A stretch of 64,000 bases of DNA. Source: JAGPDF01 sp052035735 (GTDB lineage Bacteria > Acidobacteriota > Thermoanaerobaculia > Multivoradales > JAGPDF01). The stretch lies in contig JBPOHI010000010.1 of NCBI GenBank assembly GCA_052035735.1, positions 6,861-70,860 of the forward strand, in the 5' to 3' direction. The translations under genes and the position numbers were made by a program. Below, in pieces: positions 27,524 through 34,887 of the stretch. The notes beneath the pieces were generated by a model. It saw only the letters and a list, made by a program, of their open reading frames with translations. It had not been told where the DNA came from and searched no databases. Position 1 is the first letter of the stretch, and every line of letters starts with the position of its first letter.

Positions 27524-30500
27524 ATGAGTCGTTCCGCGCCGTGGGGGGAGCTCTCCCTGCGGATCGCCCAGAGTTCTCTCTTCGCCACTTTCGCCTCCCA
27601 CTTCGCTGCCGGCCGTGGACGCGCCACGCGTCTGCCGCCGGCCGCCGCCGCCTGGGTCTTCGATCTGATCGCCGAACAGAGCGGCCGGCCGATGGTGGTG
27701 GTCGTACCGCACGAGTCGGATGCTTTCGCCTGGATGGAGAGCTTGCGCCTGGTGGCGGGCGACGGCGTCGGCGGGTACTTCGCGACACCGTCGCTGTCGC
27801 CGTACCAGGAGGCGGAGGCCTCGCTCACCGTACGGGCGCAGGAGGTCACGGCACTCGCCGACGTCTTGGCCGGCCGTTTGCGCGCCCTGCTGGTCACGCC
27901 GCGGGCCCTCTTCCGTCGCCTGCCGGAGCCGGCCGGCCTCACCCCGATCGTCCTGCGTCGCGGCGACGAGATCGACCTCGACGAGCTGGCGCACCGGCTC
28001 ACCGCGTTGGGCTATCGCCGTGTCGACCTGGTCGGCGAGGTGGGTGACTTCGCGGTGCGCGGCGGCGTCTTCGATCTGTTCGCGGCGGGCGACGAAGAAC
28101 CCCTGCGCCTCGACCTGTTCGGCAGCGAAATCGAGAGCCTGCGCCGCTTCGAGATCGAATCGCAGCGTTCCCACGACGAGCTGCGCGAGGCCGCCGTCCT
28201 GCCCCTCGCGCTCTTTCCCGAAGGGCCCGAGGCGTCGCGTCGCCTCGCCCGTCTGATCGCCGAGGTCGCGGGAGAGGATCCCGGCCGGGAAACGCGCGAT
28301 CACATGGCGACGCTCGCCGACGGCGGCAGGTTCCCCGGCTGGGAGAATCTCCTGCCGCTCCTCGCCCAGCGCAGCCTCACGCTCGCGGAGCTGCTTCCCG
28401 CGGCGACCTGGGTCGCGCTCGATCCGGCGGCGCTCGTCGCCGAGGTCCAGCATCACGGGCAGCGGCTGGCGGAAGAGTTCGCCGCGCGCCGCGAGCATCA
28501 GCGTTTCGCACTCGAGCCGGCGCTGCTCGAGCACCCCGTGGAGACCGTGTTGGCGATGATCGAAAGCGCCCCCGGCGCCGTCCTTCCGCTCGCGGCGCCG
28601 GGCGAAGCGGTGGACTTCGGCGTGCTCACCACGGACCTGTTCCATGGCCAGTTGCAGCGCTTCCCCAATGAGGTCGCGGCGACTCGCGCCCGCGGCGAGC
28701 GGCTCCTGCTGGTCGCTCCGGCCGAACGCCACGCGGCGCTCGGCGAGCTGCTCGAGGGGCGGGAGATCGAGCTCGGGGGGAGGGGAGTCGAGATCGTCAC
28801 CGGCGAGATCGAACGAGGCTACCGCCTGCCGGTGGCCGGGATGGCGATCTACGGCGAAACCCAGCTCCTGCCCCGGCCGATGGCGCGCGCCGGCCGGCGC
28901 GCGCGGGGCCGGGTCGGACCGTTCCTCGCCACGCTGCGCGATCTCAAGGTCGGCGATCACGTGGTGCATAACGACCACGGCATCGGTCAGTTCGTCGCTC
29001 TGCGTTCGGTCGGCGGCTCGCCGACTCCCGGTGGCGGCGAGGCCGGGCTCGCCCCCCTGCCGGCGTCGATGCGCCCGCTCGCCGGTCCGCAAACGGCCGA
29101 CAACGAGGTGATGGAGATCCTCTACGCCGGCGGCAAGCGGCTTCTGGTGCCGCTCGCCCGGCTCGACCTCATTCAGAAATACAGCGGCATCGAGGGGATC
29201 GCACCGCGGCTCGATCAGCTCGGCGGCTCGTCGTGGAACAAGACCAAGTCGAAAGTCCGCAGCGGCATGCGCGACATGGCGGCGGAGCTGCTCAAGCTCT
29301 ACGCCGAGCGTCAGCTCGCGCGCGCCCCGATCCTCGCCGGCTCGACCGACCTCGAGCGTCAGTTTTCGGCCGCCTTCCCGTTCGACGAGACGCCCGATCA
29401 GGCCGAGGCGATCAGCACCGTGCTCGAGGATCTCGGCCAGTCGAAGCCCATGGACCGGCTGCTGTGCGGCGATGTCGGCTTCGGCAAGACCGAGGTCGCG
29501 ATGCGCGCCGCCTTCCGCGCCGTGGACGCCGGTTACCAGGTCGCGGTGCTGGCGCCGACGACGATCCTCGCCGACCAGCACCTCGAGGTCTTCACCCGTC
29601 GCTTCGAGGGCTTCCCGGTGACGATCGAGCGGCTGTCGCGCCTGCGGGTGGGCAAGGATCTGAAGGACCTGAAGACGCGCATCGCCGCGGGCAAGGTCGA
29701 CATCACGCTCGGTACCCATCGCCTGCTGTCGAAGGACATCGAGTTTCACCGCCTCGGTCTGGTCATCGTCGACGAGGAGCAGCGATTCGGCGTGGCGCAA
29801 AAGGAACGTCTGAAGCAGCTCAAGAAGAACGTGCACGTTCTCGCCATGTCGGCGACGCCCCTGCCGCGCACCCTCCAGCTCTCTCTCGCCGGCGTGCGCG
29901 ACATGGTGGTGATCGAAACGCCGCCGAAGGACCGCATGGCGGTCGAGACCGCGGTGCTGCCGTTCTCGGCCGAGCTCGTGCGCGAGGCGATCGAGTACGA
30001 GCTCCAACGCGGCGGGCAGGTCTTCTACGTCTACAACCGGGTGGAGTCGATCGAAGAGATGGCAGGGGTGCTGCGCGAGCTGGTGCCGGGCCTGCGCATC
30101 ACCATCGGTCACGGCCAGCTCGACGAGCGCGAGCTCTACCGCAGAATGCACGCCTTCACGGCGCGCGAGTTCGACGTCCTGCTCGCCACCACGATCATCG
30201 AGAACGGCATCGACATTCCGACCGTGAACACGATGCTGATCCATCGCGCCGACCGCTTCGGCCTCGCGCAGCTCTATCAGCTGCGCGGCCGCGTCGGCCG
30301 CAGCCGCGAGCTCGGCTACTGCTACCTGCTCGTACCGCCCGACGCCCCGCTTACAGAGGAGGCCCGGCGGCGCCTGGAAGCCCTGCGCGAGTTCACCGAG
30401 CTCGGCGCGGGCTTCCGCATCGCCGGGCGCGATCTCGAGATCCGCGGCGCCGGCAACCTCCTCGGCGGCGAGCAGAGCGGCCATATCGCCGAGCTCGGCA

Positions 30501-30991
30501 TCGAGACCTACCTCAAGATGCTCGAAGAGACGGTGCGCGACCTCAAGGGCGAGAGCGTCGAGGAGGGACCGAGCGTCGCGCTCGACCTGCCGCTCGCGAT
30601 GACGATTCCGAAGGAGTACATCGCCGACGAGAACCTGCGCATGGAGATCTATCGCAAGCTGGCTACCGCCGAGCTGCCGCGCCAGGAGCTTCTCGAAGAG
30701 CTCACCGACCGTTTCGGCAGGCCGCCGAAGTCGGTGCTCGCGCTGCTCGATCTGGTCGACCTCAAGCGCGCCGCCGAGGCCCTGCGGGTGCAGACGATTT
30801 CGGCTTCCGGCGGCCAGCTGATCTTCCGCCTGCGTCGCGACGCGCGCATCGACGTCGACCGGCTGATTCGTTACGTCTCGACGCGCGCCGGGGCCGCCTT
30901 CAGCCCGACCGGGGTCCTGTCGCTCGACTTGCCGGCCGGCCAGTCGGTGATCGACGCCGCTCGCGCCGTTCTCGCGGAGCTCGCGGCATGA
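27524..30991 (+). CDS. mfd: Transcription-repair coupling factor Mfd
   Basis: 1155 residues, full length for the family. Mfd removes RNA polymerase stalled at DNA lesions and recruits UvrA. The N-terminal UvrB-like module, the RNA-polymerase-interacting domain near residues 480-600 (LKVGDHVVHNDHGIGQF), and the helicase domains are all present: Walker A LLCGDVGFGKTEVAMRAAF, DEEQ box VIVDEEQRFGVAQKERLK, and QLRGRVGRSRELGYCYLL (motif VI). The start ATG 27524 matches the beginning of the conserved module; the longer upstream frame is low-complexity. The stop overlaps the next gene (ATGA), linking mfd to the periplasmic parvulin genes. Confidence 0.95.
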   Translation: MSRSAPWGELSLRIAQSSLFATFASHFAAGRGRATRLPPAAAAWVFDLIAEQSGRPMVVVVPHESDAFAWMESLRLVAGDGVGGYFATPSLSPYQEAEASLTVRAQEVTALADVLAGRLRALLVTPRALFRRLPEPAGLTPIVLRRGDEIDLDELAHRLTALGYRRVDLVGEVGDFAVRGGVFDLFAAGDEEPLRLDLFGSEIESLRRFEIESQRSHDELREAAVLPLALFPEGPEASRRLARLIAEVAGEDPGRETRDHMATLADGGRFPGWENLLPLLAQRSLTLAELLPAATWVALDPAALVAEVQHHGQRLAEEFAARREHQRFALEPALLEHPVETVLAMIESAPGAVLPLAAPGEAVDFGVLTTDLFHGQLQRFPNEVAATRARGERLLLVAPAERHAALGELLEGREIELGGRGVEIVTGEIERGYRLPVAGMAIYGETQLLPRPMARAGRRARGRVGPFLATLRDLKVGDHVVHNDHGIGQFVALRSVGGSPTPGGGEAGLAPLPASMRPLAGPQTADNEVMEILYAGGKRLLVPLARLDLIQKYSGIEGIAPRLDQLGGSSWNKTKSKVRSGMRDMAAELLKLYAERQLARAPILAGSTDLERQFSAAFPFDETPDQAEAISTVLEDLGQSKPMDRLLCGDVGFGKTEVAMRAAFRAVDAGYQVAVLAPTTILADQHLEVFTRRFEGFPVTIERLSRLRVGKDLKDLKTRIAAGKVDITLGTHRLLSKDIEFHRLGLVIVDEEQRFGVAQKERLKQLKKNVHVLAMSATPLPRTLQLSLAGVRDMVVIETPPKDRMAVETAVLPFSAELVREAIEYELQRGGQVFYVYNRVESIEEMAGVLRELVPGLRITIGHGQLDERELYRRMHAFTAREFDVLLATTIIENGIDIPTVNTMLIHRADRFGLAQLYQLRGRVGRSRELGYCYLLVPPDAPLTEEARRRLEALREFTELGAGFRIAGRDLEIRGAGNLLGGEQSGHIAELGIETYLKMLEETVRDLKGESVEEGPSVALDLPLAMTIPKEYIADENLRMEIYRKLATAELPRQELLEELTDRFGRPPKSVLALLDLVDLKRAAEALRVQTISASGGQLIFRLRRDARIDVDRLIRYVSTRAGAAFSPTGVLSLDLPAGQSVIDAARAVLAELAA

Positions 30992-31851
30992 GCGCGAGGC
31001 TCCGCCGCGCCCGCGTCGCGATCGCCATGGCCGCCGTCGCCGTCGCCGCGGCCTGCCGCCACGATCAGCCGTTGCCCTCGCCCGACCTGGTCGCCAAGGT
31101 CGGCGATCACGAGCTCAAGGCGCCGGCTTTCGAGGCCTATCTGGCGCGCAACCTCGGCGAGTCCGGAGGGGGACTGGCGAGTGAAGTGCTCTCGAGGCTG
31201 TTCGATCAGTTCGTGCGCGAAGAGATGCTCGCCAAACTGGCGCGCGAGCGCGGCCTGATCGACAAGACGGTGCCGTCCGCCGCTGCGGTCGAGCCTTTGA
31301 TGGCATCGGCTCCGTTGCCGGAGCCCTCCGCCGCCGAGATGGCCGCCTATTTCGCTGCGCACTCCTCCGAGTTCGCTCGCCCGGCACGGGTGCATCTGCG
31401 GCAGATTCTGGCGGACGATCGTCTCGCGGCCGAGAGGGCGCGGCGCGAGCTCGCCGCCGGCCTGCCGTTCGAGGCGGTGCTCGCCAAGGTCAGCGTCGCG
31501 GGTTCGCCGCCCGCCGGCGGCGACCAGGGCGTGCTGGCGCGCGACGAGCTGCCGCCGGCGTTCGCCGAGCTCATTTTCAAGCTCGAGGTCGGGAAGGTCA
31601 GCGAAGTCGTCGCCGCCGATTACGGCTTCCATCTCTTCGAGGTCGTCGAGCGCTGGCCGGCGGAGAGCTCGACTCTCGACGAGGCAGGGCCGGAGATTCG
31701 CCGGCGGCTGCGCGAGGCCGCGGCGGACGCCCGCTTGCGTGCCCTGTTCGCCGACGCTGAGAGCCGCTACACTGTCGCGGTGTACGACCGCAACCTGCCG
31801 TTCAACTACCGGGGATCGTTCCCGATATCGAGGCCGCATGAAGAGCGTTGA
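30988..31851 (+). CDS. Lipoprotein peptidyl-prolyl cis-trans isomerase (PpiC/parvulin type)
   Basis: 287 residues. The N-terminus has basic residues, a hydrophobic core and a lipobox ending VAVAAACRH, so it is a lipoprotein exported and anchored by its cysteine. A SurA-like helical segment follows, then one parvulin domain (RVHLRQILADDRLAAERARR through GFHLFEVVERW). PrsA- and SurA-like lipoproteins assist folding of exported or outer-membrane proteins. It is translationally coupled to mfd (ATGA) and overlaps the following surA-like gene by 14 bp. Confidence 0.87.
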   Translation: MSARLRRARVAIAMAAVAVAAACRHDQPLPSPDLVAKVGDHELKAPAFEAYLARNLGESGGGLASEVLSRLFDQFVREEMLAKLARERGLIDKTVPSAAAVEPLMASAPLPEPSAAEMAAYFAAHSSEFARPARVHLRQILADDRLAAERARRELAAGLPFEAVLAKVSVAGSPPAGGDQGVLARDELPPAFAELIFKLEVGKVSEVVAADYGFHLFEVVERWPAESSTLDEAGPEIRRRLREAAADARLRALFADAESRYTVAVYDRNLPFNYRGSFPISRPHEER

Positions 31852-32950
31852 GTCTCTGAAGCAGACCGTGTGTGTCGCCCTGGCTCTGTGTGTCTTTCCC
31901 GCCGCCGCACTGCCCGCAGAGGAGCTCAACACCATCATCCTCCGGGTCAACGACGAGATCACGACGCTCTACGACTATCGGCAGCGTAAAGAGGCTCGCG
32001 AACGCGCCATCGCCGAATCCGAGTTCGCGCCCGAAGAGCGCCGCACGCTGATCGAGGACGCCGGCCGCGCGACCATGCGCGAGATCCTCGACGAGATGCT
32101 GCTGCTGTCGCGCGCGCGTCAGTTGATCATCGAGCCGTCGAAGTCGGAACTCGACGAAGCCATGGACGCGACCCGCAGCCGGATGAACCTGGCGACCGAA
32201 GCGGCGTTCACCAGCGCCCTGAAGAGCGCCGGCATGACGCTCGCCGACTTCCGCGAACGGACCTCGCGTTCGATCCGGGTGAACGGCGTCATTCAACGCG
32301 AGGTGCGCTCGAAAGTCGAAGTGGACGACGAGTGGCTGCAGCGCACTTACCGCGAGCGCCAGGAGGAGTTTCGTATCCCGGCGAAGGCGAAGGTGCAGGA
32401 GATCGTGATTTCCTCCGAGAAGCTCTCCGGCGAGAGGGCACGCGAGGTCGCCGAGGCGATGCGCGCCGCGCTCGCCACGGGCGAGTCGATGGCGGACGTC
32501 GTCGCGCGGTTGGGCGGCGGCGATGCGACGGGCCCGGTGGACCTCGGGTGGGTGGAGGCCGGCGAGCTCGCGCCGGCGCTCGAGGCGGCGGTCGCCGGGC
32601 TGGTCGCCGGCGCCGTTTCGTCGCCGGTGGAGGCGCGCGGTGGCCTGCATCTGCTGCAGGTTCTCGAGCGCACCGAAAGCACGATCCGCCCGTTCGCGGA
32701 GGTGAAGGACGCCCTCGCTGCCAGAGAGCAGAGCCGGCTTTTCGAAGAGAAGATGCGCACCTACCTGGCGGACCTCGAGGATCGAGCCTACCTGCTCGAA
32801 AACACGCCGCCGGAGGCCGTCGGCTACCGCGAGGTGGTGCGCGACCCCGCGAACGATCCACTCGCGGCCTTCGCGCCGAAGCGCGAGCCGGCGACCGAGA
32901 CGCCGCCCGCAGTCGCCCCTTCCGCACCGCCGCCTTCCCCAGAGCGCTGA
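31838..32950 (+). CDS. SurA-like periplasmic chaperone / peptidyl-prolyl isomerase
   Basis: 370 residues. A signal peptide ends near PAAALPAEE; then a SurA N-terminal domain begins LNTIILRVNDEITTLYDYRQ. One parvulin domain follows at about residues 180-285 (KVQEIVISSEKLSGERAREV through GLHLLQVLER), and the C-terminus is a Pro/Ala-rich tail. SurA escorts outer-membrane beta-barrel proteins. Start MKSVESLKQ at 31838 is chosen for the intact signal peptide; an upstream ATG gives arginine-rich leader sequence. It is the last gene of the mfd-parvulin operon, followed by a hairpin. Confidence 0.85.
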   Translation: MKSVESLKQTVCVALALCVFPAAALPAEELNTIILRVNDEITTLYDYRQRKEARERAIAESEFAPEERRTLIEDAGRATMREILDEMLLLSRARQLIIEPSKSELDEAMDATRSRMNLATEAAFTSALKSAGMTLADFRERTSRSIRVNGVIQREVRSKVEVDDEWLQRTYRERQEEFRIPAKAKVQEIVISSEKLSGERAREVAEAMRAALATGESMADVVARLGGGDATGPVDLGWVEAGELAPALEAAVAGLVAGAVSSPVEARGGLHLLQVLERTESTIRPFAEVKDALAAREQSRLFEEKMRTYLADLEDRAYLLENTPPEAVGYREVVRDPANDPLAAFAPKREPATETPPAVAPSAPPPSPER

Positions 32951-32957
32951 CCTTCGC

Positions 32958-32980
32958 GCGGTGAGCCTCCGGCTCGCCGC
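32958..32980 (+). terminator. GC-rich hairpin after the surA-like gene
   Basis: GCGGTGAGCC (32958-32967) pairs with GGCTCGCCGC (32971-32980) through a 3-base loop TCC; nine Watson-Crick pairs and one G-U. It starts 8 bases after the surA-like stop and precedes the mraZ promoter, a position expected of a terminator. A U-run is lacking, so it may need Rho or act as an RNA 3' end stabiliser. Confidence 0.5.
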
Positions 32981-33070
32981 CGCGAGGCGGTTGCCAATGC
33001 CTGCAGCCTGAGGGTGTAGTAACGCCGCATTTACGCCCCTCTTCGGGTGTGGCGCGGATGTCGAAAGTCT

Positions 33071-33110
33071 GTGGACAAAAATGGACAAAAGTGGAACTCT
33101 CTTGTACATT
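33071..33110 (+). promoter_or_regulatory. mraZ promoter with overlapping 10-bp-period MraZ-type repeats
   Basis: Three repeats at exactly 10-bp spacing start at 33071, 33081 and 33091: gTGGACAAAA, aTGGACAAAA, gTGGAACTCT. A sigma-70-like promoter fits within them: -35 TGGACA (33082-33087), 17-bp spacer, -10 TACATT (33105-33110). MraZ is known to bind short direct repeats with a TGG core one helical turn apart upstream of its own gene (TGGG boxes in E. coli, AAAGTGG boxes in Mollicutes). The overlap of a repeat with the -35 box predicts autorepression of the dcw operon. Confidence 0.65.
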
Positions 33111-33144
33111 GCTGGAGTAATTCTTCAGTTCAATGGGGCAAGCG

Positions 33145-33585
33145 ATGTTCCGCGGCAGTACGGTAGCTACGATCGATGACAAGGGGCGTCTGAAAGTTCC
33201 GACGGACTTCCGGCGGGCACTCGAGGACCGCTTCGGCGCGGAGTTTTTCATCACGTCGGTGGCGGGAGATCACGCCCTGGTCTATCCCTTGCCGGTCTGG
33301 GAGGAGATCGAGTCGCGGCTCGCGGCGCTGCCTTCGACCGATCGCGTCAAGGAACGCTACCTCGAGCGCGTGAGCTACTACGGACAGCAGTCGCGCCTCG
33401 ATGGTCAGGGAAGGCTGCTCGTGCCGACCATCCTGCGCTCCTCGGCGACGATGAGCGGCGAAGTGGTGGTCTCGGCGCGCATCGATCACCTCGTCGTGTG
33501 GAACCGCGAGCGCTTCGAGAAGCGGCTGGCGGAGCATCCCTTCGGCGACGAGGATTTCGCCATGTTGTCGGAGCGGGGAATCTGA
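33145..33585 (+). CDS. mraZ: Transcriptional regulator MraZ
   Basis: 146 residues from ATG 33145. Two SpoVT/AbrB-like half-sites are seen: TIDDKGRLKVPTDFR and RLDGQGRLLVPTILR (DxxGRxxxP twice), the MraZ signature. The start MFRGS is where the family begins; an in-frame ATG 12 bases upstream (33133) would add MGQA, and its bases GGGG act better as ribosome binding site for 33145. It forms ring-shaped oligomers on DNA and controls the dcw operon. It is the first gene of the operon and overlaps the next. Confidence 0.93.
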   Translation: MFRGSTVATIDDKGRLKVPTDFRRALEDRFGAEFFITSVAGDHALVYPLPVWEEIESRLAALPSTDRVKERYLERVSYYGQQSRLDGQGRLLVPTILRSSATMSGEVVVSARIDHLVVWNRERFEKRLAEHPFGDEDFAMLSERGI

Positions 33586-34538
33586 GCGCTCATGACCCCG
33601 ACGCACCGGCGGCACGCCATCATCCCGTGCTCCTCGAAGAGACGCTGCACTGGCTCGAGCCGGCGCGGGGCGGGATCTTCGTCGACTGCACTCTCGGGCT
33701 CGGTGGCCACGCGCATGCGCTGCTCTCGCGATTTTCAGGGGTACGCCTCTTCGGTGTCGATCAGGACCCACGCGCCCTCGCCCTGGCGCGGGAGCGTTTG
33801 GCCGGGTTCGGCGACCGGGTACGCGCCGTCGAGGGGAATTCCCGGAACCTCGGCGCCCTGTGGGCAACCCACTGTGGCGGCGAGCCGCCACCCGCAGGGA
33901 TCTACGCCGATCTCGGAATGTCCTCGCTGCAGCTCGACGACCCCCAGCGCGGCTTCAGTTTTCAACGTGAAGGTCCGCTCGACATGAGGATGGGGTCGCA
34001 AGGCCCCACCGCCGCCGAGCTCGTGAACAAGGCCACGGAGGAGAACTTGGAAGAGATTTTTCGACAGTTCGGAGAAGAGCCCGAAGCGCGCCGGGTGGCA
34101 CGCGCGATCGTCGCAGAGCGTCGTGCGAACCCGATCGACACGACCGTCGCGCTGGCCAACGTCGTGCGCCGTGCCAAGCGCGGCGGACGCGGAGGCGGCG
34201 AGCGCATCGATCCGGCGACGCGGGTCTTCCAGGCGCTCCGTCTGGCGGTGAACGAGGAGCTCCAGGCAGCGGAGGAGCTCCTCGATCAGGCCGTGCAGCT
34301 CCTCGATCGCGACGGGCGCCTGGTGATCATCTCGTTCCACAGCCTCGAGGACCGGATCGTCAAGAACAGGTTCCGGACTCTCGCTCGCGGCGAGGTCGAC
34401 CAGACCACCGGCCGCACGCACTCGGAGACCCGGGTGCTCGAGGTGCTCACCAGGAAGCCGGTGCGCCCGACCGAAGCGGAAGTGCAGTTCAACCCGCGCA
34501 GCCGGTCGGCGCGGCTGCGCGCGGCGCGGAGGCTCTGA
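33582..34538 (+). CDS. rsmH: 16S rRNA (cytosine-1402-N4) methyltransferase
   Basis: 318 residues if started at CTG 33582. HHPVLLEETLHWLEP and FVDCTLGLGGHAHALL are the typical N-terminus and SAM motif; LVIISFHSLEDRIVKNRF is the conserved C-terminal motif. It methylates C1402 of 16S rRNA. No ATG, GTG or TTG lies just before the conserved HxPVLL block: the options are GTG 33498, deep inside mraZ (346 residues), or CTG 33582, which overlaps the mraZ stop (CTGA) and follows GGAGCGGGG. I prefer the CTG but it is unproven. Second gene of the dcw operon. Confidence 0.9.
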   Translation: MSAHDPDAPAARHHPVLLEETLHWLEPARGGIFVDCTLGLGGHAHALLSRFSGVRLFGVDQDPRALALARERLAGFGDRVRAVEGNSRNLGALWATHCGGEPPPAGIYADLGMSSLQLDDPQRGFSFQREGPLDMRMGSQGPTAAELVNKATEENLEEIFRQFGEEPEARRVARAIVAERRANPIDTTVALANVVRRAKRGGRGGGERIDPATRVFQALRLAVNEELQAAEELLDQAVQLLDRDGRLVIISFHSLEDRIVKNRFRTLARGEVDQTTGRTHSETRVLEVLTRKPVRPTEAEVQFNPRSRSARLRAARRL

Positions 34539-34542
34539 CCGA

Positions 34543-34887
34543 TTGCGCAATGCCTACACCGTCCACCGGCCGGTCGTCAACGCGTATCTCGTCCGGGAGC
34601 GCGATCGCCGGAGGCTGCGTGAACTCGCGCTGGTACTGCTCGCCGTCTTTCCGCTGGCACTGGGACTCATGAGCTACACCTGGCTGCAGCTCGAGTCGCT
34701 GCGCGTCGGCTACCGCATCGAAGCTCTCGAGCGGCGAACGCACCAGCTCAAACAGGTCGAGCGTCAGCTGCGGCTCGAATCGGCCTACCTCGCCAACCCG
34801 GAGCGCCTGGCGACGCGAGCCAAGGACGAGCTGGGCCTCGAGCCGCCGCGCCTCGAGCAGGTGATCTTCCGCGAGGAGATGGAGTGA
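34543..34887 (+). CDS. ftsL: Cell division protein FtsL (septum component)
   Basis: 114 residues from TTG 34543. A basic N-terminus, one membrane helix (LALVLLAVFPLALGLMSYTW) and a heptad-like coiled coil (RIEALERRTHQLKQVERQLR) match the FtsL layout, and the tail LANPERLATRAKDELGLEPP is typical. FtsL with FtsB and FtsQ bridges early and late divisome. Placed between rsmH and ftsI as in the standard dcw order; overlaps ftsI by four bases. Sequence identity in this family is low, so the call rests on topology and position. Confidence 0.85.
   Translation: MRNAYTVHRPVVNAYLVRERDRRRLRELALVLLAVFPLALGLMSYTWLQLESLRVGYRIEALERRTHQLKQVERQLRLESAYLANPERLATRAKDELGLEPPRLEQVIFREEME

Noticed and set aside
27431..30484. 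1017-codon open frame opposite mfd
   Set aside because: Shadow of mfd, low-complexity charged sequence, no recognisable motif.
33498..33581. GTG start for rsmH inside mraZ
   Set aside because: It would add 28 unconserved residues overlapping mraZ; the family begins at the HxPVLL block.
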